From assembly GCA_022870705.1 (NCBI GenBank), contig CP072107.1, forward strand, positions 1,548,501 through 1,612,500: DNA of 64,000 nt, in the 5' to 3' direction. Below, one piece after another: positions 1 to 7,323 of this stretch (positions are counted from its first letter, which is position 1; every line of letters begins with the position of its first letter). The DNA is from Oscillospiraceae bacterium CM (GTDB lineage: Bacteria; Bacillota; Clostridia; Oscillospirales; Oscillospiraceae). The position numbers and the translations under genes were made by a program. A model generated the notes under the pieces. That model worked only from the letters and a program-made list of their open reading frames with translations. It ran no database searches and was not told the DNA's origin.

Positions 1-1133
1 AGCCCTTGCGCGGCAAGCCCCGCAGACATGGCGGCGGCGTGCCCTTCGGCGATGCCGACGTCATAAAATCGATCTGGATATTTCTGCGCAAACGCCGTCA
101 ACCCCGTGCCGCTCGTCATGGCAGCGGTGACGGCACAGACGCGCCAGTCCTTTGCCGCGAGCTTGTCGAGCGTTTCGCCGAAGACTGTTGAAAAGCAGAG
201 GCCGCCGCTTGTGACGACACCTTTTTTATAGTCAAACGGCGTTACGCCGTGATAGACATCCGGCGTCATTTCCGAATAGATATATCCGCGCCCCTTTTGG
301 GTGATAACGTGAAGCAAAACGGGCTCCCGGAGCTCTTTGGCCCAGGTGAGCGCCTCAGAAAGGCGCGTTAAATCGTGGCCGTCTATAGGGCCGGCATACT
401 GAAGGCCCATCTCCTCGAACATGCTGCAGTGGAAAAGCGCTTCTTTGATGGCGCTTTTGATGCCGTGTGTCAGCTGATAAATTTTTCGCCCGCCCGGCAG
501 CTTTTCCATCAGGCGTCTGTACCGCTTTTTAAACGCCGCATAGGACGGCTTGAGGCGCTGGCGCGACAGATACGATGCCATGCCGCCAACGTTTTTCGTA
601 ATCGACATACCGTTATCGTTTAAAATAATCACAAGCGGTTCCCCGCTCTCGCCGGCGTCACTCAGTGCCTCGTACGACAGGCCGCCTGTGAGCGCCCCGT
701 CGCCGATAAGCGCCACGACGTTATAGTCGCGCCTGCTCTGGGAGCGCGCGCGCGCCATGCCGAGCGCCACGGAAATTGAGTTAGATGCGTGGCCCGCGAT
801 AAAAGCGTCATGATGCGATTCGGACGGCTTGGGATAACCTGACAAGCCGTTAAACTGGCGCAGCGTATCAAACTGCTCCATGCGGCCTGTGAGAATTTTA
901 TGGACATAGCTTTGATGACCGACGTCAAAGACGAGCCGGTCTATCGCCGTATCAAAAACACGGTGAATGGCGACCGTCAGTTCAACAACGCCAAGATTTG
1001 ACGCCAGATGGCCGCCCGTTTTCGAGACGTTTTGAATCATGAACTGCCGCAGCTCACGGCACAGCGTTTCAAGCGCCGTGGGCTCAAGCGACTGGAGATC
1101 GCCGGGGAGATTTAATTTGTCTAACAGCTCCAA
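1..1133 (-). CDS. dxs: 1-deoxy-D-xylulose-5-phosphate synthase, N-terminal part (runs off window)
   Basis: DXS condenses pyruvate and glyceraldehyde-3-phosphate with thiamine diphosphate (TPP), the first step of the MEP isoprenoid pathway. About 377 codons of an enzyme usually near 620 residues lie in the window; the C-terminus is beyond base 1. The TPP motif GDGALTGGLSYEAL reads at about 660-700 (minus), followed by DAGESGEPLVIILNDNGMSI at 601-660. I place the start at the TTG at 1133 (MELLDKLNLPGDL) because an AGGG element lies about 6 nt upstream and no ATG fits. It starts 9 nt after the oapA stop, so it is probably cotranscribed with the OLE/oapA/ispA/xse genes; ispA uses products of the same pathway. 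Confidence 0.95.
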   Translation of the reverse strand, partial: MELLDKLNLPGDLQSLEPTALETLCRELRQFMIQNVSKTGGHLASNLGVVELTVAIHRVFDTAIDRLVFDVGHQSYVHKILTGRMEQFDTLRQFNGLSGYPKPSESHHDAFIAGHASNSISVALGMARARSQSRRDYNVVALIGDGALTGGLSYEALSDAGESGEPLVIILNDNGMSITKNVGGMASYLSRQRLKPSYAAFKKRYRRLMEKLPGGRKIYQLTHGIKSAIKEALFHCSMFEEMGLQYAGPIDGHDLTRLSEALTWAKELREPVLLHVITQKGRGYIYSEMTPDVYHGVTPFDYKKGVVTSGGLCFSTVFGETLDKLAAKDWRVCAVTAAMTSGTGLTAFAQKYPDRFYDVGIAEGHAAAMSAGLAAQG

Positions 1134-1142
1134 TGGTTTCCC

Positions 1143-1682
1143 TCATTTTTTGCGTAAAAGTCTATTCTTCATGTAGATCAGCTTCCCGACATCGAGGACG
1201 ATGCGGGTGCTGTTGTTTATAGCCAGTATCTTACCAAAAGCCTTGCCGCCAACGGCCATTCCAGTAACGAGACCTGATATGGCAAGCTGAAGGAGAATAT
1301 TGTCTGTCGACAAATCCACCATCAGCCGTGAGACGATGAGTGCCGAGGTTGTGCCGCTGATGATGCCGGTGATATCCCCGACAACGTCGTTACAAACGGC
1401 GGAGACCTTCTCGGCGTTTCGGATGAGGCGGATGGCCTCCACGGCGCCGTGCTCTTTATGGGCGGCCATGGAGTGAAACGGTTTTGTGGATGCGGCCGTC
1501 ACAGACACGCCGATAATATCAAAAATAATCCCTAAAAAAATAAAAACCGTTAAAATCAAAAACGCCACGACATAACCGGCCCTCCCCAAAAGCTCTGAGG
1601 AGACAAAGGTTAATGCAATGGATATCGAGACGCTGATTAGGATGATTTTAACGAGCCAGCCGGTGTTTGTTTTCATTTTCAT
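1143..1682 (-). CDS. oapA: OLE-associated membrane protein OapA
   Basis: A 179-residue membrane protein with hydrophobic segments near residues 12-27, 36-58, 102-120 and 130-146. The identification rests on size, membrane topology, a D-x-x-x-D pair (D99 and D103 in CNDVVGD), and its place between dxs and a long noncoding stretch after ispA, which is the known OLE/OapA neighbourhood. In characterised bacteria OapA binds OLE RNA and holds it at the membrane; the complex matters in cold, alcohol and metal stress. Database entries often call the family CorB-like or DUF21-like. The ATG at 1682 has no clear Shine-Dalgarno sequence; a second ATG follows two codons later. Confidence 0.85.
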   Translation of the reverse strand: MKMKTNTGWLVKIILISVSISIALTFVSSELLGRAGYVVAFLILTVFIFLGIIFDIIGVSVTAASTKPFHSMAAHKEHGAVEAIRLIRNAEKVSAVCNDVVGDITGIISGTTSALIVSRLMVDLSTDNILLQLAISGLVTGMAVGGKAFGKILAINNSTRIVLDVGKLIYMKNRLLRKK

Positions 1683-1744
1683 TATTCATTACACCATTTT
1701 ATTATAACACTGCCGATTTCGTTTATCGGCTGTAAAAGGCCGCG

Positions 1745-2441
1745 CAACGAAAAAGCGCGAGATGCCGCGGAATCGGCCACTACCCGCGCTGTTTTTTCAA
1801 TGCAGCGGCAACAAGCTGAGTAAATCTTACGGCTTAGGTACGGGCTGGATTTCCCCCGCGGCTGCCTCTCGTTGCCGTAGAGGCGGTTTCCCATTAAAGC
1901 CACGTTCGATGCGTTACCAACATCGCTGCCCGATTGCCACTGAGTCCGTACTGCAATCCCCATCCTGTCACGGGGACAGGTTCTCCCCGAACAGCCTAGG
2001 TGTTTTCCACCGCAGTCTCACCGTCTCTTAGCCTCTTTTGCAGAAAATATTTCAAGGGGCAATAGCGCAAAGCTTTGTGGCCACAACGCCGTGCATTTAA
2101 TCCCCTATCCGCAGATTCCACTCAAGGCAGGCTACTCTGCACACAGCGCTCGGCTTGCGCCGGAGCACCGCGATGCAGGTTCAATCCTGCCCCGTACAAG
2201 GATCGCCCTCGGTGTACGAGGTCGTCAAAGCACGATGGCAGGTCTCCGCACAAACAGGGTCGCGCACTCCATGCCATTGGAGGTCGCCCTGAAGGTGCAA
2301 GCGCCGAAGCGCTTCCCCCCAGCACCCACCCCGAACTGGGCGTTCAAAGCAGGCACAAGGGGTTTCAAAGGTGTGCCCTTCAAAGGATTTTTAGGCCCTT
2401 CCTGGTAGACGGCAGATCTGACTAGGATACTGCGCCGCTGT
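1745..2441 (-). ncRNA. ole: OLE RNA (ornate, large, extremophilic), boundaries approximate
   Basis: About 0.7 kb between ispA and oapA without a credible protein, densely packed with hairpins on the minus strand, for example an AAGCGC-UUCG-GCGCUU stem near 2300, CGAUG/CAUCG near 1910-1930 and GCCUCU/GAGAGGC near 1870-1890. The order xseA-xseB-ispA-[RNA]-oapA-dxs is the classic OLE context, and the size is slightly above the usual 600 or so nt. OLE is a structured RNA that forms a membrane ribonucleoprotein with OapA. The 5' end is inferred from a promoter overlapping the ispA stop, and the 3' end from a GC-rich hairpin plus U5 at 1750-1790. Sequence-level assignment is from memory and context, not from a covariance search. 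Confidence 0.82.
1750..1790 (-). terminator. terminator-like hairpin at OLE 3' end
   Basis: The minus-strand transcript folds AGCGCG...CGCGCU with an inner GCCG/CGGC helix and is followed by five U residues. It may end OLE RNA before oapA; a smaller GCCGAU/AUCGGC hairpin follows at 1712-1730. Confidence 0.5.
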
Positions 2442-2447
2442 AGCTAT

Positions 2448-2476
2448 ATATTAACAATATCGGCGGGATTTATCAA
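2448..2476 (-). promoter_or_regulatory. sigma-A-type promoter for OLE RNA
   Basis: On the minus strand TTGATA (2471-2476) and TAATAT (2448-2453) are separated by 17 bp. The -35 box overlaps the ispA stop codon. This predicts transcription starting near 2441, so OLE could be made independently of the upstream operon. Confidence 0.6.
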
Positions 2477-3348
2477 TACTTTCTTTCTTCCAGATAAATG
2501 GCAAGCGCTTCAAAAAAACCTGTGTTTTCAAAATATCCCCGAAGGGCATCAACGGCTTTGCCCGTCATCTCGCGCACGAGAGTTCGGCACTGATCCAGAC
2601 CGTAAAGCGTTACAAACGTCGTTTTGCCGTTTGTTTCATCGGAACCGGCCGGTTTGCCGAGGCGGGCCGTTTCGCCGGTTGCGTCGAGCATATCGTCTCG
2701 GATCTGAAAGGCCAGGCCGAGCGCCGTCGCATACCGCTCGGCGGCAACGCGCTGCGCCGATGTGCCGCCGCCCGCTAAAACGCCGAGCTGACAGGCTGCT
2801 GCGAGAAGTGTTGACGTCTTCAAATGATGGACTGTCGTTATCTCCTCGAGCGTGAGCCTTTTGCCCTCACTATCCATGTCAAGCGCCTGCCCGAGGCAGA
2901 CGCCGTCAGCTCCGGCTGCCTTGGCGAGCACATTGCCCATTTGAACGAGCGTCTCCGCCGGAAGGTCTGATGCCAGGAGTATTCTGAAGGCCTCCGCCTG
3001 CAGCGCGTCGCCCGCGAGCGTTGCCAGCCCTTCGCCATAAACGACGTGGTTCGTCGGCTTGCCGCGACGCAGGCTGTCGTTATCCATCGCGGGCAGATCG
3101 TCGTGCACGAGCGTATAAGTATGGAATACCTCTACGGCCAGCGCCGCCGAAAGGGCTTTTTGGGCGCTGCCGCCAACGGCTTCGGCAAATTTCAAAGCCA
3201 GCACGGGCCGGATGCGTTTGCCCCCGGCTAAGAGGCTGTAGCGCATGGCCTCCGCCAGCTTGGAGCGGCCGGGCAAGCAGGACGCGAGGCTTTTTTCAAC
3301 CATGTTCCGCAAGGCTTCATATTCTTCATTAAATGTGTCAGCAGGCAT
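2473..3348 (-). CDS. ispA: farnesyl/geranylgeranyl diphosphate synthase (class II polyprenyl synthase)
   Basis: Condenses dimethylallyl diphosphate with isopentenyl diphosphate to farnesyl (possibly longer) diphosphate in the cytoplasm, feeding undecaprenyl and quinone-type lipids. It is 291 residues, normal for IspA. The first aspartate-rich motif DDLPAMD is at residues 83-89 and the second, FQIRDDMLD, near 212-220; GGKRIRP near 42-48 binds substrate. The start at 3348 has GGGGAG five bases upstream. It begins 2 nt after the xseB stop, so the two are cotranscribed. The exact product chain length cannot be read from the sequence. Confidence 0.95.
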   Translation of the reverse strand: MPADTFNEEYEALRNMVEKSLASCLPGRSKLAEAMRYSLLAGGKRIRPVLALKFAEAVGGSAQKALSAALAVEVFHTYTLVHDDLPAMDNDSLRRGKPTNHVVYGEGLATLAGDALQAEAFRILLASDLPAETLVQMGNVLAKAAGADGVCLGQALDMDSEGKRLTLEEITTVHHLKTSTLLAAACQLGVLAGGGTSAQRVAAERYATALGLAFQIRDDMLDATGETARLGKPAGSDETNGKTTFVTLYGLDQCRTLVREMTGKAVDALRGYFENTGFFEALAIYLEERKY

Positions 3349-3350
3349 TG

Positions 3351-3578
3351 TTACTCCCCGGCGTCAAAATCCGATTCCGTCGGCGCGCCGTCGGCACCCT
3401 TTTGAAGCTTCGTCACCTTTTGCTCGGCGGTATCAAGAAGCTCCGAGCAGAATTTAATGAGGCCGGTCCCCTCCTCAAACAGCGTGAGCGACTGCTCGAG
3501 CGGCGCGTCGCCGCGTTCGAGTGTTTTGACAATCTCGTCGAGGCGCGTGATGGCCTGTTCAAACGTTTGTTTTTTCAT
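3351..3578 (-). CDS. xseB: exodeoxyribonuclease VII small subunit
   Basis: A 75-residue protein with the XseB pattern FEQAITRLDEIVKTLERGD followed by LEQSLTLFEEGTGLI, forming the helical hairpin that binds the XseA C-terminal helices. Exonuclease VII degrades single-stranded DNA from both ends. AAAGGAG lies seven bases before the ATG at 3578. Its partner xseA is normally directly upstream; here a transposase gene separates the two, leaving about 590 bp between them. Confidence 0.93.
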   Translation of the reverse strand: MKKQTFEQAITRLDEIVKTLERGDAPLEQSLTLFEEGTGLIKFCSELLDTAEQKVTKLQKGADGAPTESDFDAGE

Positions 3579-3623
3579 ATTGGCGCTCCTTTATCAGTGG
3601 GGTGGATGGGGGAAGTGCGGGGC

Positions 3624-3642
3624 GGACATTGGCCGTCCCTAC
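3624..3642. repeat. REP-like palindrome, degenerate, at RAYT stop codon
   Basis: GGAC-attggcc-GTCC followed by CTAC. On the minus strand this is a GTAG tetranucleotide next to a stem, as in REP sequences recognised by RAYTs. The transposase stop codon lies inside it. Confidence 0.6.
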
Positions 3643-4115
3643 GGCGTTCGATATTCGTCTTCTGCCCATTTTACAGGGTTGTCATCGATATACTGCCATA
3701 TGTCACGATAATCTTGTTCGTTCCTGATAATATGCTCATAAAACCGTGCCTGCCATATTGAAACTCCTACTTTCTTGCTGACATGCCCTTTAAATTGATT
3801 GATTATACGGGATATCGTAGGGACGGCCATTGGCCGTCCGCCGTTTCCGGACAACAGGAGAATCATATGGATATGATTTGGCATGATGACGTATTTATCA
3901 ACGAAGACGGTGGGATAAATTTCATGAAGCTTATTTATTGCTTTATCCGTAATATTACCGCATTTCGAGAGGTGCGGACGGCCATTGGCCGTCCCTACGG
4001 CATTATCCCAAAACAGATGCTCTCTGTTTCGAGTGCAGATCGTCACGAAATAGGCGCCATTTTGACAATAATCATAATCAGATAGACGTATTTCCTTTCG
4101 TACTGGAAGCGTCAT
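3639..4115 (-). CDS. REP-associated tyrosine transposase (RAYT, IS200-like Y1 family)
   Basis: A 158-residue single-domain Y1 nuclease. The HUH pair is in MPNHIHMI and the probable catalytic tyrosine is in WQARFYEHIIRNEQDY. RAYTs cut and join single-stranded DNA at REP palindromes and are usually single-copy host genes without terminal inverted repeats. I choose the ATG at 4115 because AAAAAGGAG lies nine bases upstream; the longer reading from a TTG at 4142 would place that ribosome site inside the gene. Two REP palindromes lie inside the coding region (3817-3839 and 3976-3998), encoding GGRPMAVPT and TANGRPHL, and a degenerate third overlaps the stop codon. The gene splits the xseA-xseB pair. 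Confidence 0.9.
   Translation of the reverse strand: MTLPVRKEIRLSDYDYCQNGAYFVTICTRNREHLFWDNAVGTANGRPHLSKCGNITDKAINKLHEIYPTVFVDKYVIMPNHIHMILLLSGNGGRPMAVPTISRIINQFKGHVSKKVGVSIWQARFYEHIIRNEQDYRDIWQYIDDNPVKWAEDEYRTP
3817..3839. repeat. REP palindrome inside the RAYT gene (copy 1)
   Basis: GTAG followed directly by the perfect palindrome GGACGGCCATTGGCCGTCC (3821-3839) on the plus strand. In the transposase frame (minus strand) it encodes GGRPMAVPT. Confidence 0.85.
3976..3998. repeat. REP palindrome inside the RAYT gene (copy 2)
   Basis: The same palindrome GGACGGCCATTGGCCGTCC (3976-3994) followed by CTAC, so inverted relative to copy 1. It is read in another frame as TANGRPHL. Confidence 0.85.
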
Positions 4116-4166
4116 AACATGAAGCTCCTTTTTTGACCTCAACGAGGGACAATTCTCCTAAACGCC

Positions 4167-5363
4167 TTACTCAACAAGCGCGCTGATTTCATCCTTTTGC
4201 AGATGAATCCTGATCCGATCGCCCGGTTTGACGTCTGACGCGCTTTTGACGACGGCCCCGTCTGCACTGGCGACGATCGCGTAGCCGCGCCCGAGGACTT
4301 TTAAGGGGCTCATTGCGTCGAGCGCGGCGGCAAGACTGGCAAAGCGCGCGCGTGAGACGGAAAGCTTCCCGGCGGCGGCGGCGCCAAGGCGTGTGGCCGC
4401 ATGGTCCAGAAGGAGCCTTTTGTCATCAATCGGATTTTTTGGGCTTTGTAAAACGCGCTTTTCCGAGAGGTCCAAAACGCGGCGGCGCAGCATTTTAAGC
4501 TCCCGTGTGACAGCCTGCAGCATGCGGATGTCCGTCTGGCGCAGAGCGGCGCGCATCTCTGAGGCCTCCGGCACGGCCAGCTCTGCGGCGTTGGAGGGCG
4601 TCGCGGCGCGGAGGTCGGCGACGAAGTCTGAAATCGTCACATCCGGCTCGTGACCGACGGCGGAGATGACGGGAATTTGAGAATCAAAAATTGCGCGCAC
4701 CACGCGCTCGTCGTTAAACGCCCAGAGGTCTTCAAGCGAGCCGCCGCCACGGCCTGTGATAATGAGGTCGGCGACGCTATATTTATTGGCGTAACGGATT
4801 GCCCCAGCAATTTCAGGCGGCGCTTCCGTGCCTTGCACACGAACCGGGAGAATAACGACCTTCGCCATCGGCCAGCGCTTTCCCAATACGCGAATAATAT
4901 CCCGCACCGCGGCACCCGCCGATGAGGTGATGACCGCAATCGTCCCCGGAAAGCGCGGCAGCGGTTTTTTATGTGACGGATCAAAAAGGCCTTCCTGCAG
5001 AAGCTTCTCTTTGAGCTGCTCGAAGGCGATGTACAAATCACCAACGCCGTCGGGCGTCATGTCACCGACGTAGAGCTGATAAGCCCCGTCCCTCGGAAAA
5101 ACCGTCACACGCCCGAAAACGATGACCTTCATGCCGTTTTCGGGGCGGAAGCGCAATCTGGCGGCGCTGCTTTTAAAAAAGACGCAGCGCAGCGTCCCCT
5201 CGCCGTCCTTCAATGTGAAGTAATGATGGCCGGACGGGTAAATTTTGTAGTTGGACAACTCCCCGCGGACGGTGACGCCGTTTAAAACGTCGTCCGAATC
5301 AAGCAGGCCTTTGATGTGCTCATTAAGTTCTGTGACGCTGTAAATTTTCTTATCCATGCGCAT
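4167..5363 (-). CDS. xseA: exodeoxyribonuclease VII large subunit
   Basis: Catalytic subunit of exonuclease VII, 398 residues (typical 400-450). The N-terminal OB-fold runs from SVTELNEHIKGLL to about residue 105. The catalytic core includes PGTIAVITSSAGAAVRDI near 139-156, the GRGGGSLEDLWAFNDE block near 207-222 and SAVGHEPDVT near 237-246, all hallmarks of the family. A helical region then leads to a small C-terminal domain with LGRGYAIV. The start overlaps the 3' end of the upstream M22-like gene by 14 nt, indicating coupled translation. ATGs at 5363 and 5357 are both possible. Confidence 0.95.
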   Translation of the reverse strand: MRMDKKIYSVTELNEHIKGLLDSDDVLNGVTVRGELSNYKIYPSGHHYFTLKDGEGTLRCVFFKSSAARLRFRPENGMKVIVFGRVTVFPRDGAYQLYVGDMTPDGVGDLYIAFEQLKEKLLQEGLFDPSHKKPLPRFPGTIAVITSSAGAAVRDIIRVLGKRWPMAKVVILPVRVQGTEAPPEIAGAIRYANKYSVADLIITGRGGGSLEDLWAFNDERVVRAIFDSQIPVISAVGHEPDVTISDFVADLRAATPSNAAELAVPEASEMRAALRQTDIRMLQAVTRELKMLRRRVLDLSEKRVLQSPKNPIDDKRLLLDHAATRLGAAAAGKLSVSRARFASLAAALDAMSPLKVLGRGYAIVASADGAVVKSASDVKPGDRIRIHLQKDEISALVE

Positions 5364-6270
5364 CGACCGCCCTGTATGTCAAAATGGCGACGCCGAGGGC
5401 ATTGTCAACCGAGTATTGCGGCTCGGCAAAAATGCCGCCGGACAGCCGCTCCCGCAACAGCGTATTGGACGCGACGCCCCCCGAAAAGAGAACCGGCAGG
5501 CCACCATACTTTTTGACAGCCGTTTCCGTCGTTTGGCGGATGGCGGCAATCACCGACAAAAGCGCAAAACGCGCGATGTCTGCCGGAGGCGCGCCGGATG
5601 CGGAAAGCTGCTTCATCTGATGTTCAACACCTGACAGAGAAAAAGTCAGGCCGTTGATTTTCGGTTCAAAACAACGTGCGGCATCAGACGTCTGCGCCAA
5701 GGCGTCGAGCGCCCGGCCAGACGGGAACGGCAAACCGAGCAGCTGCCCCGCTCTGTCGACAAGCTGGCCGGCGGAGACATCCGATGTCCCGCCGACGATC
5801 TCACAGCGGAGAGCTGACCCAAAGGGCACAACGGACAAAAGCTCCGTCGTCCCGCCGGAGAGATGCCATGCGAGATGGGGCATATCGAGCAGATCTATTC
5901 GGCCGGACGACCATGCGGCCGCCGCGATGTGGCCCTGTTGATGCGAAAAATCAAAAAAAGGCACGCCGAGCGCACGCGCCAAGACGGCCGACTGACTTTC
6001 GCCCGCCAAAAAGCAAGGCATGTACGACTCTTCCGTCTCGCGCGGCTTTGTACTTGCGCCGACGGCAATAATGTCGCCAAGGTCACCGAGCGCTTCAAAA
6101 ACGGACGGCAGACGGCGCACATGCATAAAAAGCGCATCCGACTGCCGAAGGCCAAGGTTTCCAACGGGCACATCCAGCAGGCGGCCCGAATTGCGCCCCG
6201 TCTCGCCGTCAAAGACGGCGCAGCTCGTCGTATAGTTGCTCGTATCAAACGCCAAAGCCGACGGTTTCAT
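5350..6270 (-). CDS. TsaD/Gcp-like (peptidase M22 family) paralogue
   Basis: A 306-residue actin-fold protein of the Kae1/TsaD family. It starts with FDTSNYTTSCAVFD, has the metal-binding H-x-x-x-H at H110 and H114 (SHQQGH), HLSGGTTELL near 136-145 and a C-terminal LFSGGVASNTLLRERL. True TsaD makes the tRNA t6A modification. This shorter form between nusB and xseA is a known clostridial paralogue of unclear function, so I do not call it tsaD. It overlaps nusB by 4 nt and xseA by 14 nt, so it is firmly in the operon. Confidence 0.85.
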   Translation of the reverse strand: MKPSALAFDTSNYTTSCAVFDGETGRNSGRLLDVPVGNLGLRQSDALFMHVRRLPSVFEALGDLGDIIAVGASTKPRETEESYMPCFLAGESQSAVLARALGVPFFDFSHQQGHIAAAAWSSGRIDLLDMPHLAWHLSGGTTELLSVVPFGSALRCEIVGGTSDVSAGQLVDRAGQLLGLPFPSGRALDALAQTSDAARCFEPKINGLTFSLSGVEHQMKQLSASGAPPADIARFALLSVIAAIRQTTETAVKKYGGLPVLFSGGVASNTLLRERLSGGIFAEPQYSVDNALGVAILTYRAVDAHG

Positions 6271-6719
6271 GAAAACGTCACTTCATTTCTTGAAAAGCTG
6301 CCTAAGACGCCGTTGATAAACGGAACCGTCGCCGCTTCCTCATAGCGCTTGGCAAGTTCAACCGCCTCGTTGATGGCGGCGCTGGGCGGCACGTCCGGCA
6401 TATAGAGAATTTCAAACATCGCTGTTTTTAAAATGGCGACGGCCGTTCTTGAAATGCGGCCGAATTTCCAGCCGACGGCGTACTTTTCAATATAAGCGTC
6501 GAGCTCGGCACTGTGGTCCCAGACGCCGTTGATGATCCGCCCAATATAAGCGCGCTGTGCTTCGTCCGGGTAATCGGAAAAGACCCCGTCCTCCTCACGG
6601 AGCGAGCCATAATAGTCCTCATCAAAAACGTGCTCAAGGAGCTTTGCCGGGTCCGTCGGGTTTTCAGATAAGCCATAGCAGAGCCGAACGGCAATCTCTC
6701 TGGCGTTTGTTCTTGTCAT
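6267..6719 (-). CDS. nusB: transcription antitermination factor NusB
   Basis: An all-helical 150-residue RNA-binding protein that with NusE/S10 binds boxA and supports rRNA antitermination. The family pattern is clear: NAREIAVRLCYGLSE at the N-terminus, and the C-terminal block LKTAMFEILYMPDVPPSAAINEAVELAKRY (residues about 106-135) then FINGVLGSF. AAAGGTGAT precedes the ATG. A hairpin with U5 lies just upstream, so expression may depend partly on read-through from asp23. Confidence 0.95.
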   Translation of the reverse strand: MTRTNAREIAVRLCYGLSENPTDPAKLLEHVFDEDYYGSLREEDGVFSDYPDEAQRAYIGRIINGVWDHSAELDAYIEKYAVGWKFGRISRTAVAILKTAMFEILYMPDVPPSAAINEAVELAKRYEEAATVPFINGVLGSFSRNEVTFS

Positions 6720-6733
6720 GTTATCACCTTTAT

Positions 6734-6759
6734 AAAAAGGCGGAGATTCCCTCCGCCTT
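6734..6759 (-). terminator. hairpin terminator between asp23 and nusB
   Basis: AAGGCGGAG-ggaat-CTCCGCCTT followed by UUU on the minus strand, 15-20 nt before the nusB ribosome site. It probably attenuates the asp23 transcript. Confidence 0.7.
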
Positions 6760-6778
6760 GCCTGTCTGCATTATTTTG

Positions 6779-7156
6779 TTATTTGCTTTCTTTTTTGAAG
6801 GTCACGCCGCAGATATGGACGTTGACGCTGGCAACGGCGAGCCCTGTCGTCGATTCAATCGCCGTCGCGACGGCCGACTGGACAGCCATGCCCGTTTCGT
6901 TAACGGCGCTGTTCATCGTCACCATCACATAAACGTCGGCATAGACAGCTTTATCCTCCACGCGGAGTTTGACGCCCTTGGACAGATGCTTTTTCGCTAA
7001 AAGTTCGGCAATGTCACGCCCGGGTGTCGAATACAAACCGGCCACACCGTCAACATCGAGCGCCGCGCCGCCCGCTATCGTCGCCACAACCTCTTCGGAA
7101 ATATTGATACTGCCGCGCTCTTCGGTATAAGTGATGTATTCCTTATTTTCGCCCAC
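6779..7156 (-). CDS. Asp23/Gls24 family envelope-stress protein
   Basis: About 125 residues of the Asp23 family: ISEEVVATIAGGAALDVDGVAGLY, then a middle KGVKLRVEDKAVYADVYVMV and the C-terminal VNVHICGVTFKK. Members of this family sit at the inner membrane face through partners (AmaP in staphylococci) and respond to cell-wall stress. The clostridial copy is usually next to nusB, as here. I favour the GTG at 7156 because GGGGTGA lies five bases upstream; a GTG at 7165 would add three residues. Confidence 0.88.
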   Translation of the reverse strand: MGENKEYITYTEERGSINISEEVVATIAGGAALDVDGVAGLYSTPGRDIAELLAKKHLSKGVKLRVEDKAVYADVYVMVTMNSAVNETGMAVQSAVATAIESTTGLAVASVNVHICGVTFKKESK

Positions 7157-7175
7157 GGCCGTCACCCCAGTAAAA

Positions 7176-7300
7176 GTATAATACCTGCGTATGCAGTTGA
7201 TAGGGCATCCGGCAGGATGCGCTATCGTGTCATCTTTCCGCTCAACGGAGCGGAAAAGGACACTTAAAAAGTATAATACCTGCGTATGCAGGTATTATAC
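7176..7300. repeat. array of three hairpins with a 21-bp direct repeat
   Basis: A perfect 30-bp palindrome (13-bp arms, GTATAATACCTGC, loop GTAT) occupies 7271-7300. A partial copy of it, GTATAATACCTGCGTATGCA, starts at 7176. Between them are two adjacent stems: GATAG..CATCC/GGATG..CTATC (7199-7226) and GTGTC..TTTCCGCTC/GAGCGGAAA..GACAC (7227-7263). It looks like a small insertion that duplicated part of a terminator. Confidence 0.7.
7266..7300 (-). terminator. spoIIIA operon terminator
   Basis: The perfect palindrome is followed on the minus strand by TTTTT, 24 nt after the spoIIIAH stop codon: a strong intrinsic terminator. Confidence 0.8.
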
Positions 7301-7323
7301 AACAGTTCCTATAGAAAATAAAG

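Noticed and set aside
1682-2425. Several open frames of 60-116 codons on both strands between oapA and ispA
   Set aside because: They overlap each other on both strands, lack ribosome sites and resemble no family. The region fits structured OLE RNA.
4116-4142. Longer TTG start for the RAYT gene
   Set aside because: The Shine-Dalgarno sequence AAAAAGGAG lies inside that extension and faces the ATG at 4115.
5350-6270. Assignment of the M22-like gene as tsaD
   Set aside because: It has the fold and the H-x-x-x-H pair but is shorter and lies in the nusB-xseA context of a known paralogue. A true tsaD is expected elsewhere.
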